Below, piece by piece: positions 36,291 to 50,512 of a stretch of DNA of 64,000 bases; the first letter of the stretch is position 1; the number at the start of each line of letters is the position of its first letter. This DNA comes from Spongilla lacustris (lineage: Eukaryota; Porifera; Demospongiae; Spongillida; Spongillidae), in NCBI GenBank assembly GCA_949361645.1, contig OX442415.1, positions 717,501 to 781,500 on the forward strand. Direction: 5' to 3'. The notes under the pieces are model-generated. The model searched no databases. It saw only the letters and a list, made by a program, of their open reading frames with translations, and was not told the origin of the DNA. The position numbers were made by a program, and so were the translations under genes.

Positions 36291-37311
36291 CCCATTTTAT
36301 TAACGATGGGAGTCTTGTAAATATTGATGTGACTGAATTGACATACAGAGAAGGGGTCCAATATTGAAGAGGGCAAAGGTCAGGGGGATGCGTTTAGTTT
36401 CAGATAAGGTGCATGTGCTGATATATATGGAAGAGGCACATTATAATGTACATGTGCATAAGGGTCCCCAGACCTCTCCTGCCACCCGACATGCATTGGT
36501 CTCCTGTTGCCTAGGTGATGGCAGAAGGTGTGCCTCAGGTGGTGAGGTGCCTGGTGGTGGTGGTGGGGATGTGCCTCGCCCCCCAGGGGGCGTGGTCCTC
36601 TTCAGCGTGGCACAGGTCAGTAGAGTGGTAATGACCACACCCACAGGACACTCCCCTCCTCCCCAGCTGCTCTACTCCCTCCTGTACCTCATATACTACG
36701 GGTACTTCTACGACCAACTCGGCACACCTGGGGGGAAGTCCCTCCCCATCAGTTACATCACAGATATAATCCCCCACATTGAAGGAGGCACAAAGGTATG
36801 CCTAACTCCTCCCACATGTAGTGGCCACACCCTCCCCTGGTCCCCAGACCTGGTGCAGTCCGTACCTACTACGCCTCTCCTGGAGTTTCTTCAAGCATAG
36901 CTTCCTCAAGCAGCTACTTACAGATGGTGTGTGCATGGGAGCAGCATGGGGGGGGGGGGGGGGGGGGAAGTCCCATGCTGCTGGGATCATTTCCAACCTT
37001 TGTCTGACAGCCCATATCAATAAGGCACAGAATTTCTAATTAACCATTCAATTTGTTAGCTAGCTAGTCCAGCAGTTGCTTCATAGCATGTAACCTTACA
37101 AGTAGTCAGATTTTCAATGTGTACGTAGAGTTTTTATTCTTGAAAAGCAGTTATGCATGGTGAACATTTACTGTGGTAAGATAAGAGGCCCCTCCCCCTC
37201 CTCCTGACTGGAGCCCCTCTCCCCACTGTTCATTCTTGTAGGTGAACGTTATGTGATGACCATATTAGTAGTGCTCTCATTTGCCCAGCAAGGTACCTGG
37301 TGATGCCCCTC

Positions 37312-37424
37312 ATTCCTCCTCCCCATCCCAAAGGGGTGTATGATGTCATCCTCCTCCCCATCCCACAGGGGTGTATGATGTCATCCTCCTCCCCATCCCT
37401 CAGGGGTGTATGATGTCATCCACA
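37312..37424 (+). repeat. 36-bp triplication of an RFT1 acceptor
   Basis: CCTCCTCCCCATCCC followed by AGGGGTGTATGATGTCAT occurs three times. Copies two and three (CCCACAG and CCCTCAG before GGGTGTATGATG) both provide usable 3' splice sites. Only the last continues into RFT1 coding sequence ([10 protein letters not shown]). Confidence 0.8.
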
Positions 37425-37719
37425 ATCTCGGCTCTCTGGTGGCTCGCTTCATCTTCCTGCCCATAGAGGAGAACTTCTATGTCTTCTTTGCCTCCGTGCT
37501 CTACCGGGGAGAGCCTGCACTGAAACAGAAAGAGGTGAGTGGGGTCATGTGACCTCAGTAGGGTGAGAGGGGATCATGTGACCTCATGGGTTAAGTTGTG
37601 ACAACTTTCATTATGAGGGATCATGTGATCTGGTCCTCACTACACAGGGAGTATTACCTGGTGTTGCACACACACTGGCTATGATTCTTAAGTTGGTTCT
37701 AATGGTTGCCATGGTGATG

Positions 37720-38690
37720 TTATCCTGTAGTGAGGCCCACCATGCTTAGGGTATGTGAGGGGAAGGCCACCTGTAGTGAGGACCACCATGCTTAGGGTAT
37801 GTGAGGGGCAGGTCACCTGTAGTGAGGCCCACCATGCTTAGGGTATGTGAGGGGCAGCCCACCTGTAGTGAGGCCCACCATGCTTAGGGTATGTGAGGGG
37901 CAGGCCACCTGTAGTGAAGCCCACCATGCTTAGGGTATGTGAGGGGCAGGCCACCTGTAGTGAGGCCCACCATGCTTAGGGTATGTGAGGGGCAGGTCAC
38001 CTGTAGTGAGGCCCACCATGCTTAGGGTATGTGAGGGGCAGCCCACCTGTAGTGAGGCCCACCATGCTTAGGGTATGTGAGGGGCAGGTCACCTGTAGTG
38101 AGGCCCACCATGCTTAGGGTATGTGAGGGGCAGGTCACCTGTAGTGAGGCCCACCATGCTTAGGGTATGTGAGGGGCAGGCCACCTGTAGTGAGGCCCAC
38201 CATGCTTAGGGTATGTGAGGGGCAGGTCACCTGTAGTGAGGTCCACCATGCTTAGGGTATGTGAGGGGCAGGTCACCTGTAGTGAGGTCCACCATGCTTA
38301 GGGTATGTGAGGGGCAGGTCACCTGTAGTGAGGTCCACCATGCTTAGGGTATGTGAGGGGCAGGCCACCTGTAGTGAGGCCCACCATGCTTAGGGTATGT
38401 GAGGGGCAGGCCACCTGTAGTGAGGCCCACCATGCTTAGGGTATGTGAGGGGCAGGCCACCTGTAGTGAGGCCCACCATGCTTAGGGTATGTGAGGGGCA
38501 GGCCACCTGTAGTGAGGTCCACCATGCTTAGGGTATGTGAGGGGCAGGCCACCTGTAGTGAGGCCCACCATGCTTAGGGTATGTGAGGGGCAGGCCACCT
38601 GTAGTGAGGCCCACCATGCTTAGGGTATGTGAGGGGCAGGCCACCTGTAGTGAGGCCCACCATGCTTAGGGTATGTGAGGGGCAGGCCAC
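37720..38690. repeat. 46-bp minisatellite after the last RFT1 exon, about 21 copies
   Basis: The unit starts CACCTGTAGTGAGGCCCACC and includes CTTAGGGTATGTGAGGGG; the period is 46 bp. Variation is limited to a few positions (CCC/TCC, GGCC/GGTC/GCCC). The TTAGGG inside is coincidental, not telomeric. It occupies the place where further RFT1 exons are expected. Confidence 0.9.
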
Positions 38691-38949
38691 CCCAGTGGTC
38701 TTGGACAAGCTGGAAGGTCCAGCCTCAGTCACCACTTCCCCTACCCACACCAGCTGTGGTCACCAATTGAGAATTGGTCATGTTGATCACATCCTGGCTG
38801 GGCAGGCACAAGGCCATGTAACAGGACCTGCTGCCACTTATTGGGAAGTTGTCCTTTGCAGCCAATGCTGTGCCATCTGCTAAGGGGAGGAGGTACTGGG
38901 GAGGAGGTACTGGGGAGGAGGAGGTGGCTGTGTCTGCTGATAGAGATGT

Positions 38950-39300
38950 CTACCTGCACCATCACATTGGCCTGAACATGGAGGCAAGGGGGGGCGGAGG
39001 GGGGGATATCTTGTGGTGAGGACAATGCAGTGGCAGGACATGGTTGCAGCAGCCTGCACATGGGGACATCTCCTGCAAGGACAGCACATCACTGTGCCCT
39101 GTGATCACATGGCAGTAGTACAGGCATGGTCCAATCAGTGGGCCAGGCATACCACACCTCATGGGGACACTGCTCATTGTCACAGCACAGCACAGTTTTG
39201 TCACCTGGCTGGTCCACTTGGCAGGCAAACTCAACCACATTGCAGACACTCTCTCCCACAACCTGTTGTCACTGTACTCTGCCCTTGCCCCACAGGCCAA
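38950..39300 (+). mobile_element. Degenerate retroelement RNase H fragment
   Basis: AAACTWGHLLQGQHITVPCD continues HMAVVQAWSNQWARH, and in another frame WLVHLAGKLNHIADTLSH. This is the end pattern of retroelement RNase H domains (W...L.G..I.V.CD..AVV, then H.AGK.N.IAD.LS). The frame is broken between the two blocks and no integrase or recombinase is present. Confidence 0.6.
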
Positions 39301-39384
39301 CCCCAGTACCTCCTCCCCAGTACCTCCTCCCCAGTACCTCCTCCCCAGTACCTCCTTTCCAATACCTCCTCCCCATTACCTCCT
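39299..39384. repeat. Short CCTCCTCCCCAGTA array
   Basis: About six units of the same motif that makes up the 1.4-kb array at 45690-47074. Also seen in reverse orientation at 38885-38920. Confidence 0.85.
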
Positions 39385-41020
39385 GTTTGACAGATGTAGC
39401 CAAAATACATATTGGGTGTCCAAGCAAGTGAAGGTGATGATGTCATACTATTGTACAGATTAGATTGCTAGAACCACTGGATCAATTACAAGGAGCTTTG
39501 ATTTAATTTTTATAAGTGTCTTTTGCAATATCCCCAATTAATTCAGACATATTTGTTACTTACATTTGTTAGACATGAATAGTTAGCCCTGAAACCACCA
39601 TTTAACCATTCCAAGAAAGCTGCTAGGAACAGCTATACCTTTATCTCACCACTACAATCACCACTCATAACCACCATCCTGTTTACTGCCTACATGTTGT
39701 GGGTCATGAAATGAACTATGTTTATAATTATTCCAGTCACATGTTTTTATCACCTGAGCTCCAACTGCCTGTACCTGTAGCAGGCCAGGGTCCAACATTA
39801 ATGTACAAATACCCATGTACACACACATTACATACACTCCCTAGGGGACCCTTACCCCATGTACACACACATTACATACACTCCCTAGGGGACCCTTACC
39901 ACATGTGCACACACATTACATACACTCCCTAGGCATGTACACACACATTACATACACTCCCTAGGGGATCCTTACCCCATGTACACACACATTACATACA
40001 CTCCCTAGGGGACCCTTACCCCATGTACACACACATTACATACACTCCCTAGGGGACCCTTACCCCATGTACACACACATTACATACACTCCCTAGGGGA
40101 CCCTTACCCCATGCACACAAGGTCATGAGGCCACATTTAGCAGACCAGGGCATTGTTGAAGTGTCATGACTAAAACAAGACCTACATGCATAAGAGGAAT
40201 CAATTTGAAGGGTGAGGTCATGGTGAATTTGTGTGCATGTGCAAATAGGGGGGATGATGTAATATACTGCAGGGCCTAGGGGAAGAATGAATTATGATAG
40301 CATGTAGATAGGAGATCTGTGCACCACCTCTTGTTAAATACATCCTGATATGTGTATGGCTAATTAGATCACTGAATCCACTACATCTATCTCAAGGGTG
40401 TGAGCATTGAGACTTTTAATATGCCCAATTGAAACCTATCTTGAGAAGCATTTGTTAAACATGGACATTTAAGGGGTGGAGCTTTTATCTCACCACTACT
40501 CATAACCACCATCCTGTTTACTGTCTGGTGGAATGGACCATGTTTTTAATGAGTCCTGTCACATGTTCTTATCAGATCTAAGTGTATGACCTCTAGATCC
40601 TTTGGACACCTGCTGAATTAAATTGAGTTACAAATACATGGACTCCTCATATTGTGAACCAAAAATACACACTCATGAAACATTGATCCTTCCCTCTTAA
40701 AACCTTTATTTTTACTTCCTAATTTGCAAGTGAGTACATGTATTGAATTAATTTTTTTTTTAATTTATAAAAAAATACTTTATACGTGTACCACACATTC
40801 AGAGGAGTGGGGGTTGGAGGCAAAGTTCCCAAAATAGATGCACATTGATTCCCCCTCTGAATGGCCACTGAAAACTTTTGCCTTTTGAAGGAGGTATCAG
40901 AGAGCTTTTGTCATCAGTGTTGCTCACAATGAGGCAACCCAAGTCTGATAGGAAAGACATGTAGCGATGAGTGTGTATGTGTGTAGGCTTGGTTTCCCTT
41001 TTACTAATATACCTGCCACA
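39385..41020. repeat. Segment duplicated at 47180-48865
   Basis: From the GATTAGATTGCTAGAACCAC stretch near 39455 the sequence, including a 44-bp array at 39812-40112 (unit ATGTACACACACATTACATA), matches 47180-48865 apart from array length and small indels. 40300-40590 has a third copy at 49170-49472. No gene was recognised. Confidence 0.8.
39812..40112. repeat. 44-bp minisatellite, about seven copies
   Basis: The unit starts ATGTACACACACATTACATA and contains CTCCCTAGGGGACCCTTACC. The homologous array at 47435-47970 has about twelve copies. Confidence 0.9.
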
Positions 41021-41027
41021 CCCCCAG

Positions 41028-41166
41028 GCTCAGAGGACTGCAGCTGACCTTTGACCTGCCCCCCAAGGGGGAGGGGTGGGACACCTGGAACATCCTATTG
41101 GGGGAAGAGGAGGGGGTGGGGTCAAACACTGCTGGATTGCTCATGACCCAGTTTGGAAACAAAATG
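41028..41166 (+). CDS. Possible exon of unknown protein
   Basis: After CCCCCAG the frame reads LRGLQLTFDLPPKGEGWDTW, then NILLGEEEGVG and SNTAGLLMTQFGNKM. The amino-acid mix is protein-like, but I do not recognise it. The duplicate at 48874-49010 has one C fewer in the CCCCCC run, which breaks this frame. It could be a decayed exon or chance. Confidence 0.2.
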
Positions 41167-41575
41167 TTAGTGGTAGGTATAGCTGTGATTAAAGGTGACC
41201 TTGCTACCCATTTCCTCCTGCATACCCAGATCAGCTCACCAACAGGACATCACATTTGTTGTGGCAGGAAACCACATCACCACCCCTCTTGCAGGTAACA
41301 GCATGATGGCCAAGCACAATCTCAGGGCACAGTGGGCAGCAAGAACCATAAGAAAGGTCCCCAGGCCAAGCCACCACTTGATGCCCCCAGATATTGGGAA
41401 GGGTCAAGATGGAGACCAACACCTCTGCTAATTATTATCAAGGTCTGGTGGGCTGGCATACAGATGCATTACATGTTCATTTATGTTTACACTGGTAAGG
41501 GCCATGCTAACAGAAGTGGGAAATGTGAGGTCACCACATTGTGAGCCTAATTGTTCCTTTTGTGCATGTGAAGTC

Positions 41576-41600
41576 TCCCTCCCTCCCTCCCTCCCTCCAG
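41576..41600. repeat. Short (CCCT)n before PSMD2 copy B
   Basis: Five to six CCCT units lead directly into the AG acceptor at 41599-41600. This is the unexpanded state of the tract at 28109-28209. Confidence 0.8.
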
Positions 41601-42827
<1,227 letters not shown>

Positions 42828-43145
42828 AACTAATGTTATTCATAATGACATCACGTGCACACAGTTGTGGTTATGTAGCTATTATGGATTATTATTGTTA
42901 TGTTGTACACCAGCCAGAAATATGGCTAGAGGTCAGGCCACGCCCATTGAAGGTGTGTGGTGGAGTTATTGTGCTAGCCATGAAGAAACTTATACAGCTT
43001 CTTTGCCCCAAGCTCCTCTGATCCCCTCACTACCTGCATTCCATTCAGTTCAGTGCACCTAGCTTGCAGTACAACTGTTCACATTTCACATGCCACCTGG
43101 TAAAAAATTAGTACTACAATCGACATCTACCTGCCTCGATCATTA
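42828..43145. other. Downstream of PSMD2 copy B, no gene
   Basis: This stretch is shared with copies A and C to about 42930, then unique to the start of the 29-bp array. Confidence 0.4.
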
Positions 43146-43147
43146 AT

Positions 43148-45538
43148 GCAGGTGAATTACCATTGTAAACATCACCACTGTACCCCTCCCATTGTAAACA
43201 TCACCACTGTACCCCTCCCATTGTAAACATCACCACTGCACCCCTCCCATTGTAAACATCACCACTGTACCCCTACCATTGTAAACATCACCACTGTACC
43301 CCTCCCATTGTAAACATCACCACTGTACCCCTCCCATTGTAAACATCACCACTGTACCCCTCCCATTGTAAACATCACCACTGTACCCCTCCCATTGTAA
43401 ACATCACCACTGTACCCCTCCCATTGTAAACATCACCACTGTACCCCTCCCATTGTAAACATCACCACTGTACCCCTCCCATTGTAAACATCACCACTGT
43501 ACCCCTCCCATTGTAAACATCACCACTGCACCCCTCCCATTGTAAACATCACCACTGTACCCCTCCCATTGTAAACATCACCACTGTACCCCTCCCATTG
43601 TAAACATCACCACTGTACCCCTCCCATTGTAAACATCACCACTGTACCCCTCCCATTGTAAACATCACCACTGTACCCCTCCCATTGTAAACATCACCAC
43701 TGCACCCCTCCCATTGTAAACATCACCACTGCACCCCTCCCATTGTAAACATCACCACTGTACCCCTCCCATTGTAAACATCACCACTGTACCTCTCCCA
43801 TTGTAAACATCACCACTGTACCCCTCCCATTGTAAACATCACCACTGTACCCCTCCCATTGTAAACATCACCACTGTACCCCTCCCATTGTAAACATCAC
43901 CACTGCACCCCTCCCATTGTAAACATCACCACTGTACCCCTCCCATTGTAAACATCACCACTGTACCCCTCCCATTGTAAACATCACCACTGTACCCCTC
44001 CCATTGTAAACATCACCACTGTACCCCTCCCATTGTAAACATCACCACTGTACCCCTCCCATTGTAAACATCACCACTGTACCCCTCCCATTGTAAACAT
44101 CACCACTGTACCCCTCCCATTGTAAACATCACCACTGTACCCCTACCATTGTAAACATCACCACTGCACCCCTCCCATTGTAAACATCACCACTGTACCC
44201 CTCCCATTGTAAACATCACCACTGTACCCCTCCCATTGTAAACATCACCACTGTACCCCTCCCATTGTAAACATCATCACTGTACCCCTCCCATTGTAAA
44301 CATCACCACTGTACCCCTACCATTGTAAACATCACCACTGTACCCCTCCCATTGTAAACATCACCACTGTACCCCTCCCATTGTAAACATCACCACTGCA
44401 CCCCTCCCATTGTAAACATCACCACTGTACCCCTACCATTGTAAACATCACCACTGCACCCCTCCCATTGTAAACATCACCACTGTACCCCTCCCATTGT
44501 AAACATCACCACTGTACCCCTCCCATTGTAAACATCACCACTGTACCCCTCCCATTGTAAACATCACCACTGCACCCCTCCCATTGTAAACATCACCACT
44601 GTACCCCTACCATTGTAAACATCACCACTGCACCCCTCCCATTGTAAACATCACCACTGTACCCCTCCCATTGTAAACATCACCACTGTACCCCTCCCAT
44701 TGTAAACATCACCACTGTACCCCTCCCATTGTAAACATCACCACTGTACCCCTCCCATTGTAAACATCACCACTGTACCCCTCCCATTGTAAACATCACC
44801 ACTGTACCCCTCCCATTGTAAACATCACCACTGTACCCCTCCTATTGTAAACATCACCAATGTACCCCTCCCATTGTAAACATCACCAATGTACCCCTCC
44901 CATTGTAAACATCACCACTGTACCCCTCCCATTGTAAACATCACCACTGTACCCCTCCCATTGTAAACATCACCACTGTACCCCTCCCATTGTAAACATC
45001 ACCACTGTACCCCTCCCATTGTAAACATCACCACCGTACCCCTCCCATTGTAAACATCACCACTGTACCCCTACCATTGTAAACATCACCACTGTACCCC
45101 TCCCATTGTAAACATCACCACTGTACCCCTCCCATTGTAAACATCACCACTGTACCCCTCCCATTGTAAACATCACCACTGTACCCCTCCCATTGTTAAC
45201 ATCACCACTGTACCCCTCCCATTGTAAACATCACCACTGTACCCCTCCCATTGTAAACATCACCACTGTACCCCTCCCATTGTAAACATCACCACTGTAC
45301 CCCTCCCATTGTAAACATCACTACTGTACCCCTCCCATTGTAAACATCACCACTGCACCCCTCCCATTGTAAACATCACCACTGTACCCCTCCCATTGTA
45401 AACATCACCACTGTACCCCTCCCATTGTAAACATCACCACTGTACCCCTCCCATTGTAAACATCACCACTGTACCCCTCCCATTGTAAACATCACCACTG
45501 TACCCCTCCCATTGTAAACATCACCACTGTACCCCTCC
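43148..45538. repeat. 29-bp minisatellite II, about 82 copies
   Basis: The unit starts CATTGTAAACATCACCACTG with a 29-bp period and is very homogeneous. Variants are mainly TGCACCCC and CCTACCATT, and a TGCACC plus CTACC combination recurs in a pattern near 44140-44640. It shares period length and the ACATCACC and ACCCCTCC blocks with the 19803-27635 array. Confidence 0.95.
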
Positions 45539-45689
45539 TTCCACTCTGCATTACTTTTTGCTCTTCATAAGCACAATGATTAATTAACAGTGACAACAAG
45601 ACGTCTATAGCGGTCCCAGAGCTGGGAGGTTAACAGTTAGGTCCCAGGGGATAAGTTATAAGCACCCCCCCCCCCCCCCTAATGTTATT

Positions 45690-47074
45690 CATGCCTCCTC
45701 CCAGTACCTCCTCTCAGTACCTCCTCCCCAGTACCTCCTCCCAGTACCTCCTCCCAGTACCTCCTCCCCGGTACCTCCTCCCAGTACCCCCTTCCAGTAC
45801 CCCCCCGGTACCTCCTCCCAGTACCTCCTCTCAGTACCTTCTCCCAGTACCTCCTCTCCAGCACCTCCTCCCCAGTACCTCCTCTCGGTACCTCCTCCCA
45901 GTACCTCTTCTCAGTACCTCATCCCAGTACCTCCTCTCAGTACCTCCTCCTCCCAGTACCTCCTCCCCAGTACCTCCTCCCAGTACCCCCCGGTACCTCC
46001 TCCTCAGTACCTCCTCCTCCCCAGTACCTCCTCCCAGTACCTCCTCTCAGTACCTCCTCCCCAGTACCTCCTCTCGGTACCTCCTCCCAGTACCTCCTCT
46101 CAGTACCTCCTCCCAGTGCCTCCTCTCAGTACCTCCTCCCCAGTACCTCCTCCCAGTACCTCCTCCCCAGTACCTCCTCTTAGTACCTCCTCCCAGTACC
46201 TCCTCTTAGTACCTCCTCCCAGTACCTCCTCCCAGTACCTCCTCCCCAGTACCTCCTCCCAGTACCTCCTCCCAGTACCTCCTCCCCAGTACCTCCTCCC
46301 AGTACCTCCTCCCCAGTACTTCCTCCCAGTACCTCCTCCCCAGTACCTCCTCCCAGTACCTCCTCCCAGTACCTCCTCTTAGTACCTCCTCCCAGTACCT
46401 CCTCCCCAGTACCTCCTCCCAGTACCTCCTCCCAGTACCTCCTCTCAGTACCTCCTCCCAGTACCTCCTCCCAGTACCTCCTCCCCAGTACCTCCTCCCC
46501 AGTACCTCCTCCCAGTACCTCCTCCTCCCAGTACCTCCTCCCAGTACCTCCTCCCCAGTACCTCCTCTCAGTACCTCCTCCCAGTACCTCCTCCCCAGTA
46601 CCTCCTCCCAGTACCTCCTCCCAGTACCTCCTCCCCAGTACCTCCTCCCCAGTACCTCCTCTCAGTACCTCCTCCCAGTACCTCCTCCCCAGTACCTCCT
46701 CCCAGTACCTCCTCCCAGTACCTCCTCCCCAGTACCTCCTCCCCAGTACCTCCTCTCAGTACCTCCTCCCAGTACCTCCTCCTCCCAGTACCTCCTCTCA
46801 GTACCTCCTCCCCAGTACCTCCTCCCAGTACCTCCTCCCAGTACCTCCTCTTAGTACCTCCTCCCAGTACCTCCTCCCCAGTACCTCCTCCCAGTACCTC
46901 CTCCCAGTACCTCCTCTCAGTACCTCCTCCCAGTACCTCCTCCCAGTACCTCCTCCCCAGTACCTCCTCTCAGTACCTCCTCCCAGTACCTCCTCCCAGT
47001 ACCTCCTCCCAGTACCTCCTCCCCAGTACCTCCTCCCAGTACCTCCTCCCAGTACCTCCTCCCCAGTACCTCCT
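45690..47074. repeat. CCTCCTCCCAGTA minisatellite (12-14 bp)
   Basis: More than 100 units of CCTCCTCCCAGTA alternate with CCTCCTCCCCAGTA and CCTCCTCTCAGTA. It starts after poly-C at 45666-45679. Each unit resembles a polypyrimidine-AG splice acceptor. The proline-rich frames across it are artefacts. Confidence 0.95.
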
Positions 47075-47179
47075 CGATTACAATGAATCTTAAACAAACA
47101 GCTGGCCTGTGACTGCGAGAGATTATTGATACACTTACAGTCTGTACCTTAACACATATACACAGTGTGACACACACAT

Positions 47180-49165
47180 ACGTAGATTGCTAGAACCACT
47201 AAATCAATTACAAGAAGCTTTGAGAATTTATTTTTTATAAGTGTCTTTTTCAATATCCCCAATTCAGACATATTTGTTACTTGGTGTATTACATTTGGGT
47301 CATGGAATGGACTATGTTTAAAATTATTCCAGTCACATGTTTTTATCACCTGAGCTCCAACTGATGTTTAGACATGTGATGTACCTGTACCAGGGCCCAG
47401 GAACATTACATGGCCAGGGTCCAACATTAATGTACAAATACCCATGTACACACATTACATACACTCCCTAGGTGACATGCACACACACATTACATACACT
47501 CCCTAGGGGACCCTTACCCCATGTACACACACATTACATACACTCCCTAGGGGACCCTTACCCCATGTGCACACACATTACATACACTCCCTAGGGGACC
47601 CTTACCCTATGTACACACACATTACATACACTCCCTAGGGGACCCTTACCCCATGTGCACACACATTACATACACTCCCTAGGGGACCCTTACCCCATGT
47701 ACACACACATTACATACACTCCCTAGGGGACCCTTACCCCATGTACACACACATTACATACACTCCCTAGGGGACCCTTACCCCATGTGCACACACATTA
47801 CATACACTCCCTAGGGGACCCTTACCCTATGTACACACACATTACATACACTCCCTAGGGGACCCTTACCCCATGTACACACACATTACATACACTCCCT
47901 AGGGGACCCTTACCCCATGTACACACACATTACATACACTCCCTAGGGGACCCTTACCCCATGCACACAAGGTCATGAGGCCACATTTAGCAGTTCAGGG
48001 CATTGTTGAAGTGTCATGACTAAAACAAGACCTACATGCATAAGAGGAATCAATTGGAAGGGTGAGGTCATGGTGAATTTGTGTGCATGTGCAAAGGCCA
48101 GGAGTGATGATGTAATATACTGGCTATGCCCAGTGGATGAATGATAGCATGCAGATAGGAGATCTGTGTACCACCTCTTGTTATATACATCCTGATATGT
48201 GTATGGCTAATTAGATCACTGAATCCACTACATCTATCTCAAGGGTGTGAGCATTGAGACTTTTAATATGCCCAATTGAAACCTATCTTGAGAAGCATTT
48301 GTTAAACATGGACATTTAAGGGGTGGAGCTTTTATCTCACCACTACTCATAACCACCATCCTGTTTACTGTCTGGTGGAATGGACCATGTTTTTAATGAG
48401 TCCTGTCACATGTTCTTATCAAATCTAAGTGTATGACCTCTAGATCCTTTGGACACCTGCTGAATTAAATTGAGTTACAAATACATGGACTCCTCATATT
48501 GTGAACCAAAAATACACACTCATGAAACATTGATCCTTCCCTCTTAAAACCTTTATTTTTACTTCCTAATTTGCAAGTGAGTACATGTATTGAATTAATT
48601 TTTTTTTTAATTTATAAAAAAATACTTTATACGTGTACCACACATTCAGAGGAGTGGGGGTTGGAGGCAAAGTTCCCAAAATAGATGCACATTGATTCCC
48701 CCTCTGAATGGCCACTGAAAACTTTTGCCTTTTGAAGGAGGTATCAGAGAGCTTTTGTCATCAGTGTTGCTCACAATGAGGCAACCCAAGTCTGATAGGA
48801 AAGACATGGAGCGATGAGTGTGTATGTGTGTAGGCTTGGTTTCCCTTTTACTAATATACCTGCCACACCCCCAGGCTCAGAGGACTACAGCTGACCTTTG
48901 ACCTGCCCCCAAGGGGGAGGGGTGGGACACCTGGAACATCCTATTGGGGGAAGAAGAGGGGGTGGGGTCAAACACTGCTGGATTGCTCAAGACCCAGTTT
49001 GGAAACAAAATGTTAGTGGTAGGTATAGCTGTGATTAAAGGTGACCTTGCTACCCATTTCCTCCTGCATACCCAGATCAGCTCACCAACAGGACATCACA
49101 TTTGTTGTGGCAGGAAACCACATCACCACCCCTCTTGCAGGTAACAGCATGATGGCCATAATGAC
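47180..49165. repeat. Second copy of the 39455-41310 segment
   Basis: It aligns end to end with the first copy, including the 44-bp array (47435-47970), the TTTTTTTTTAATTTATAAAA stretch and the possible exon at 48874-49010. It ends at about 49165 in TAACAGCATGATGGCC, where the first copy continues differently. Confidence 0.85.
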
Positions 49166-49169
49166 ATCA

Positions 49170-49472
49170 ATGAATGATAGCATGCAGATAGGAGATCTGT
49201 GTACCACCTCTTGTTATATACATCCTGATATGTGTATGGCTAATTAGATCACTGAATCCACTACATCTATCTCAAGGGTGTGAGCATTGAGACTTTTAAT
49301 ATGCCCAATTGAAACCTATCTTGAGAAGCATTTGTTAAACATGGACATTTAAGGGGTGGAGCTTTTATCTCACCACTACTCATAACCACCATCCTGTTTA
49401 CTGTCTGGTGGAATGGACCATGTTTTTAATGAGTCCTGTCACATGTTCTTATCAAATCTAAGTGTATGACCT
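49170..49472. repeat. Third copy of the 40300-40590 / 48140-48440 segment
   Basis: The sequence from AATGATAGCATGCAGATAGG matches 48137-48440 almost perfectly. At 49472/49473 it switches abruptly into PSMD2 exon sequence, marking a duplication or deletion breakpoint. Confidence 0.85.
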
Positions 49473-50106
<634 letters not shown>

Positions 50107-50267
50107 AACTAATGTTATTCATAATGACATCACGTGCACACAGTTGTGGTTATGTAGCTATTATGGTTTATTATTGTTATGTTGTACACCAGTCAGAAAT
50201 ATGCAATGTATGTTTGGTCTGGAACACTGCACACTGAGATCCCAGCTACATGTTATTCCATTTAACG

Positions 50268-50512
50268 CCCGCCTCCACACATAAGCACACACACCTCCAC
50301 ACATAAGCACACACCTCCACACATAAGCAAACACACCTCCATACATAAGCACACACCTCCGCACATAAGCACACACCTCCGCACATAAGCACACACCTCC
50401 ACACATAAGCACACACCTCCACACATAAGCACACACCTCCGCACATAAGCACACACCTCCACACATAAGCACACACCTCCACGCACAAGCACACACCTCC
50501 ACACATAAGTAA
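50268..50512. repeat. 20-bp minisatellite
   Basis: Units CACACCTCCACACATAAGCA repeat about twelve times with C/G change in TCCGCACA variants. Confidence 0.9.

Larger units (their letters stand above)
35322..37534 (+). pseudogene. RFT1: RFT1 (dolichol-oligosaccharide translocation protein), frameshifted and 3'-truncated
   Basis: Exons: 35322-35390 (MAEGVQHKLDVAAKAASY), 35439 to about 35540 (LLRVGTFVVNGFVLR, then VELLGVVNMR in a shifted frame), 35744-35944 (DVIGVALFSVSAITELV, EPLWVMGQ), 36515-36615, 36667-36795 (ISYITDIIPHIEGGTK), 36848-36926 (LSWSFFKHSFLKQLLTDG), 37242-37292 (GERYVMTILVVLSF), 37404-37534 ([28 protein letters not shown]). This order matches the multi-pass ER membrane protein RFT1, needed for N-glycan precursor assembly. 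The first intron (48 bp) has a GC donor, CAG|GCAAGA. Frame breaks occur near 35487, 35904-35920 and 36590 (beside a CCCCCC/GGGGG run). The C-terminal third is absent; a 46-bp minisatellite and retroelement debris follow. It is either a decayed copy or an error-rich assembly of a live gene. Confidence 0.8.

Noticed and set aside
37720..38690. Interstitial telomere, because each unit contains TTAGGG
   Set aside because: TTAGGG occurs once per 46-bp unit and never in tandem.
39231..39446. Minus-strand ORF with repeated [11 protein letters not shown]
   Set aside because: Shadow of the CCTCCTCCCCAGTA array.
41098..41298. Missing PSMD2 exon (LVVGIAVIKG resembling VLGIALIAMG)
   Set aside because: Only a few residues agree, the family motif MGAHQG and FGHL context are absent, and no donor fits the phase.
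45682..46382. Proline- and serine-rich protein
   Set aside because: Read-through of the CCTCCTCCCAGTA minisatellite.
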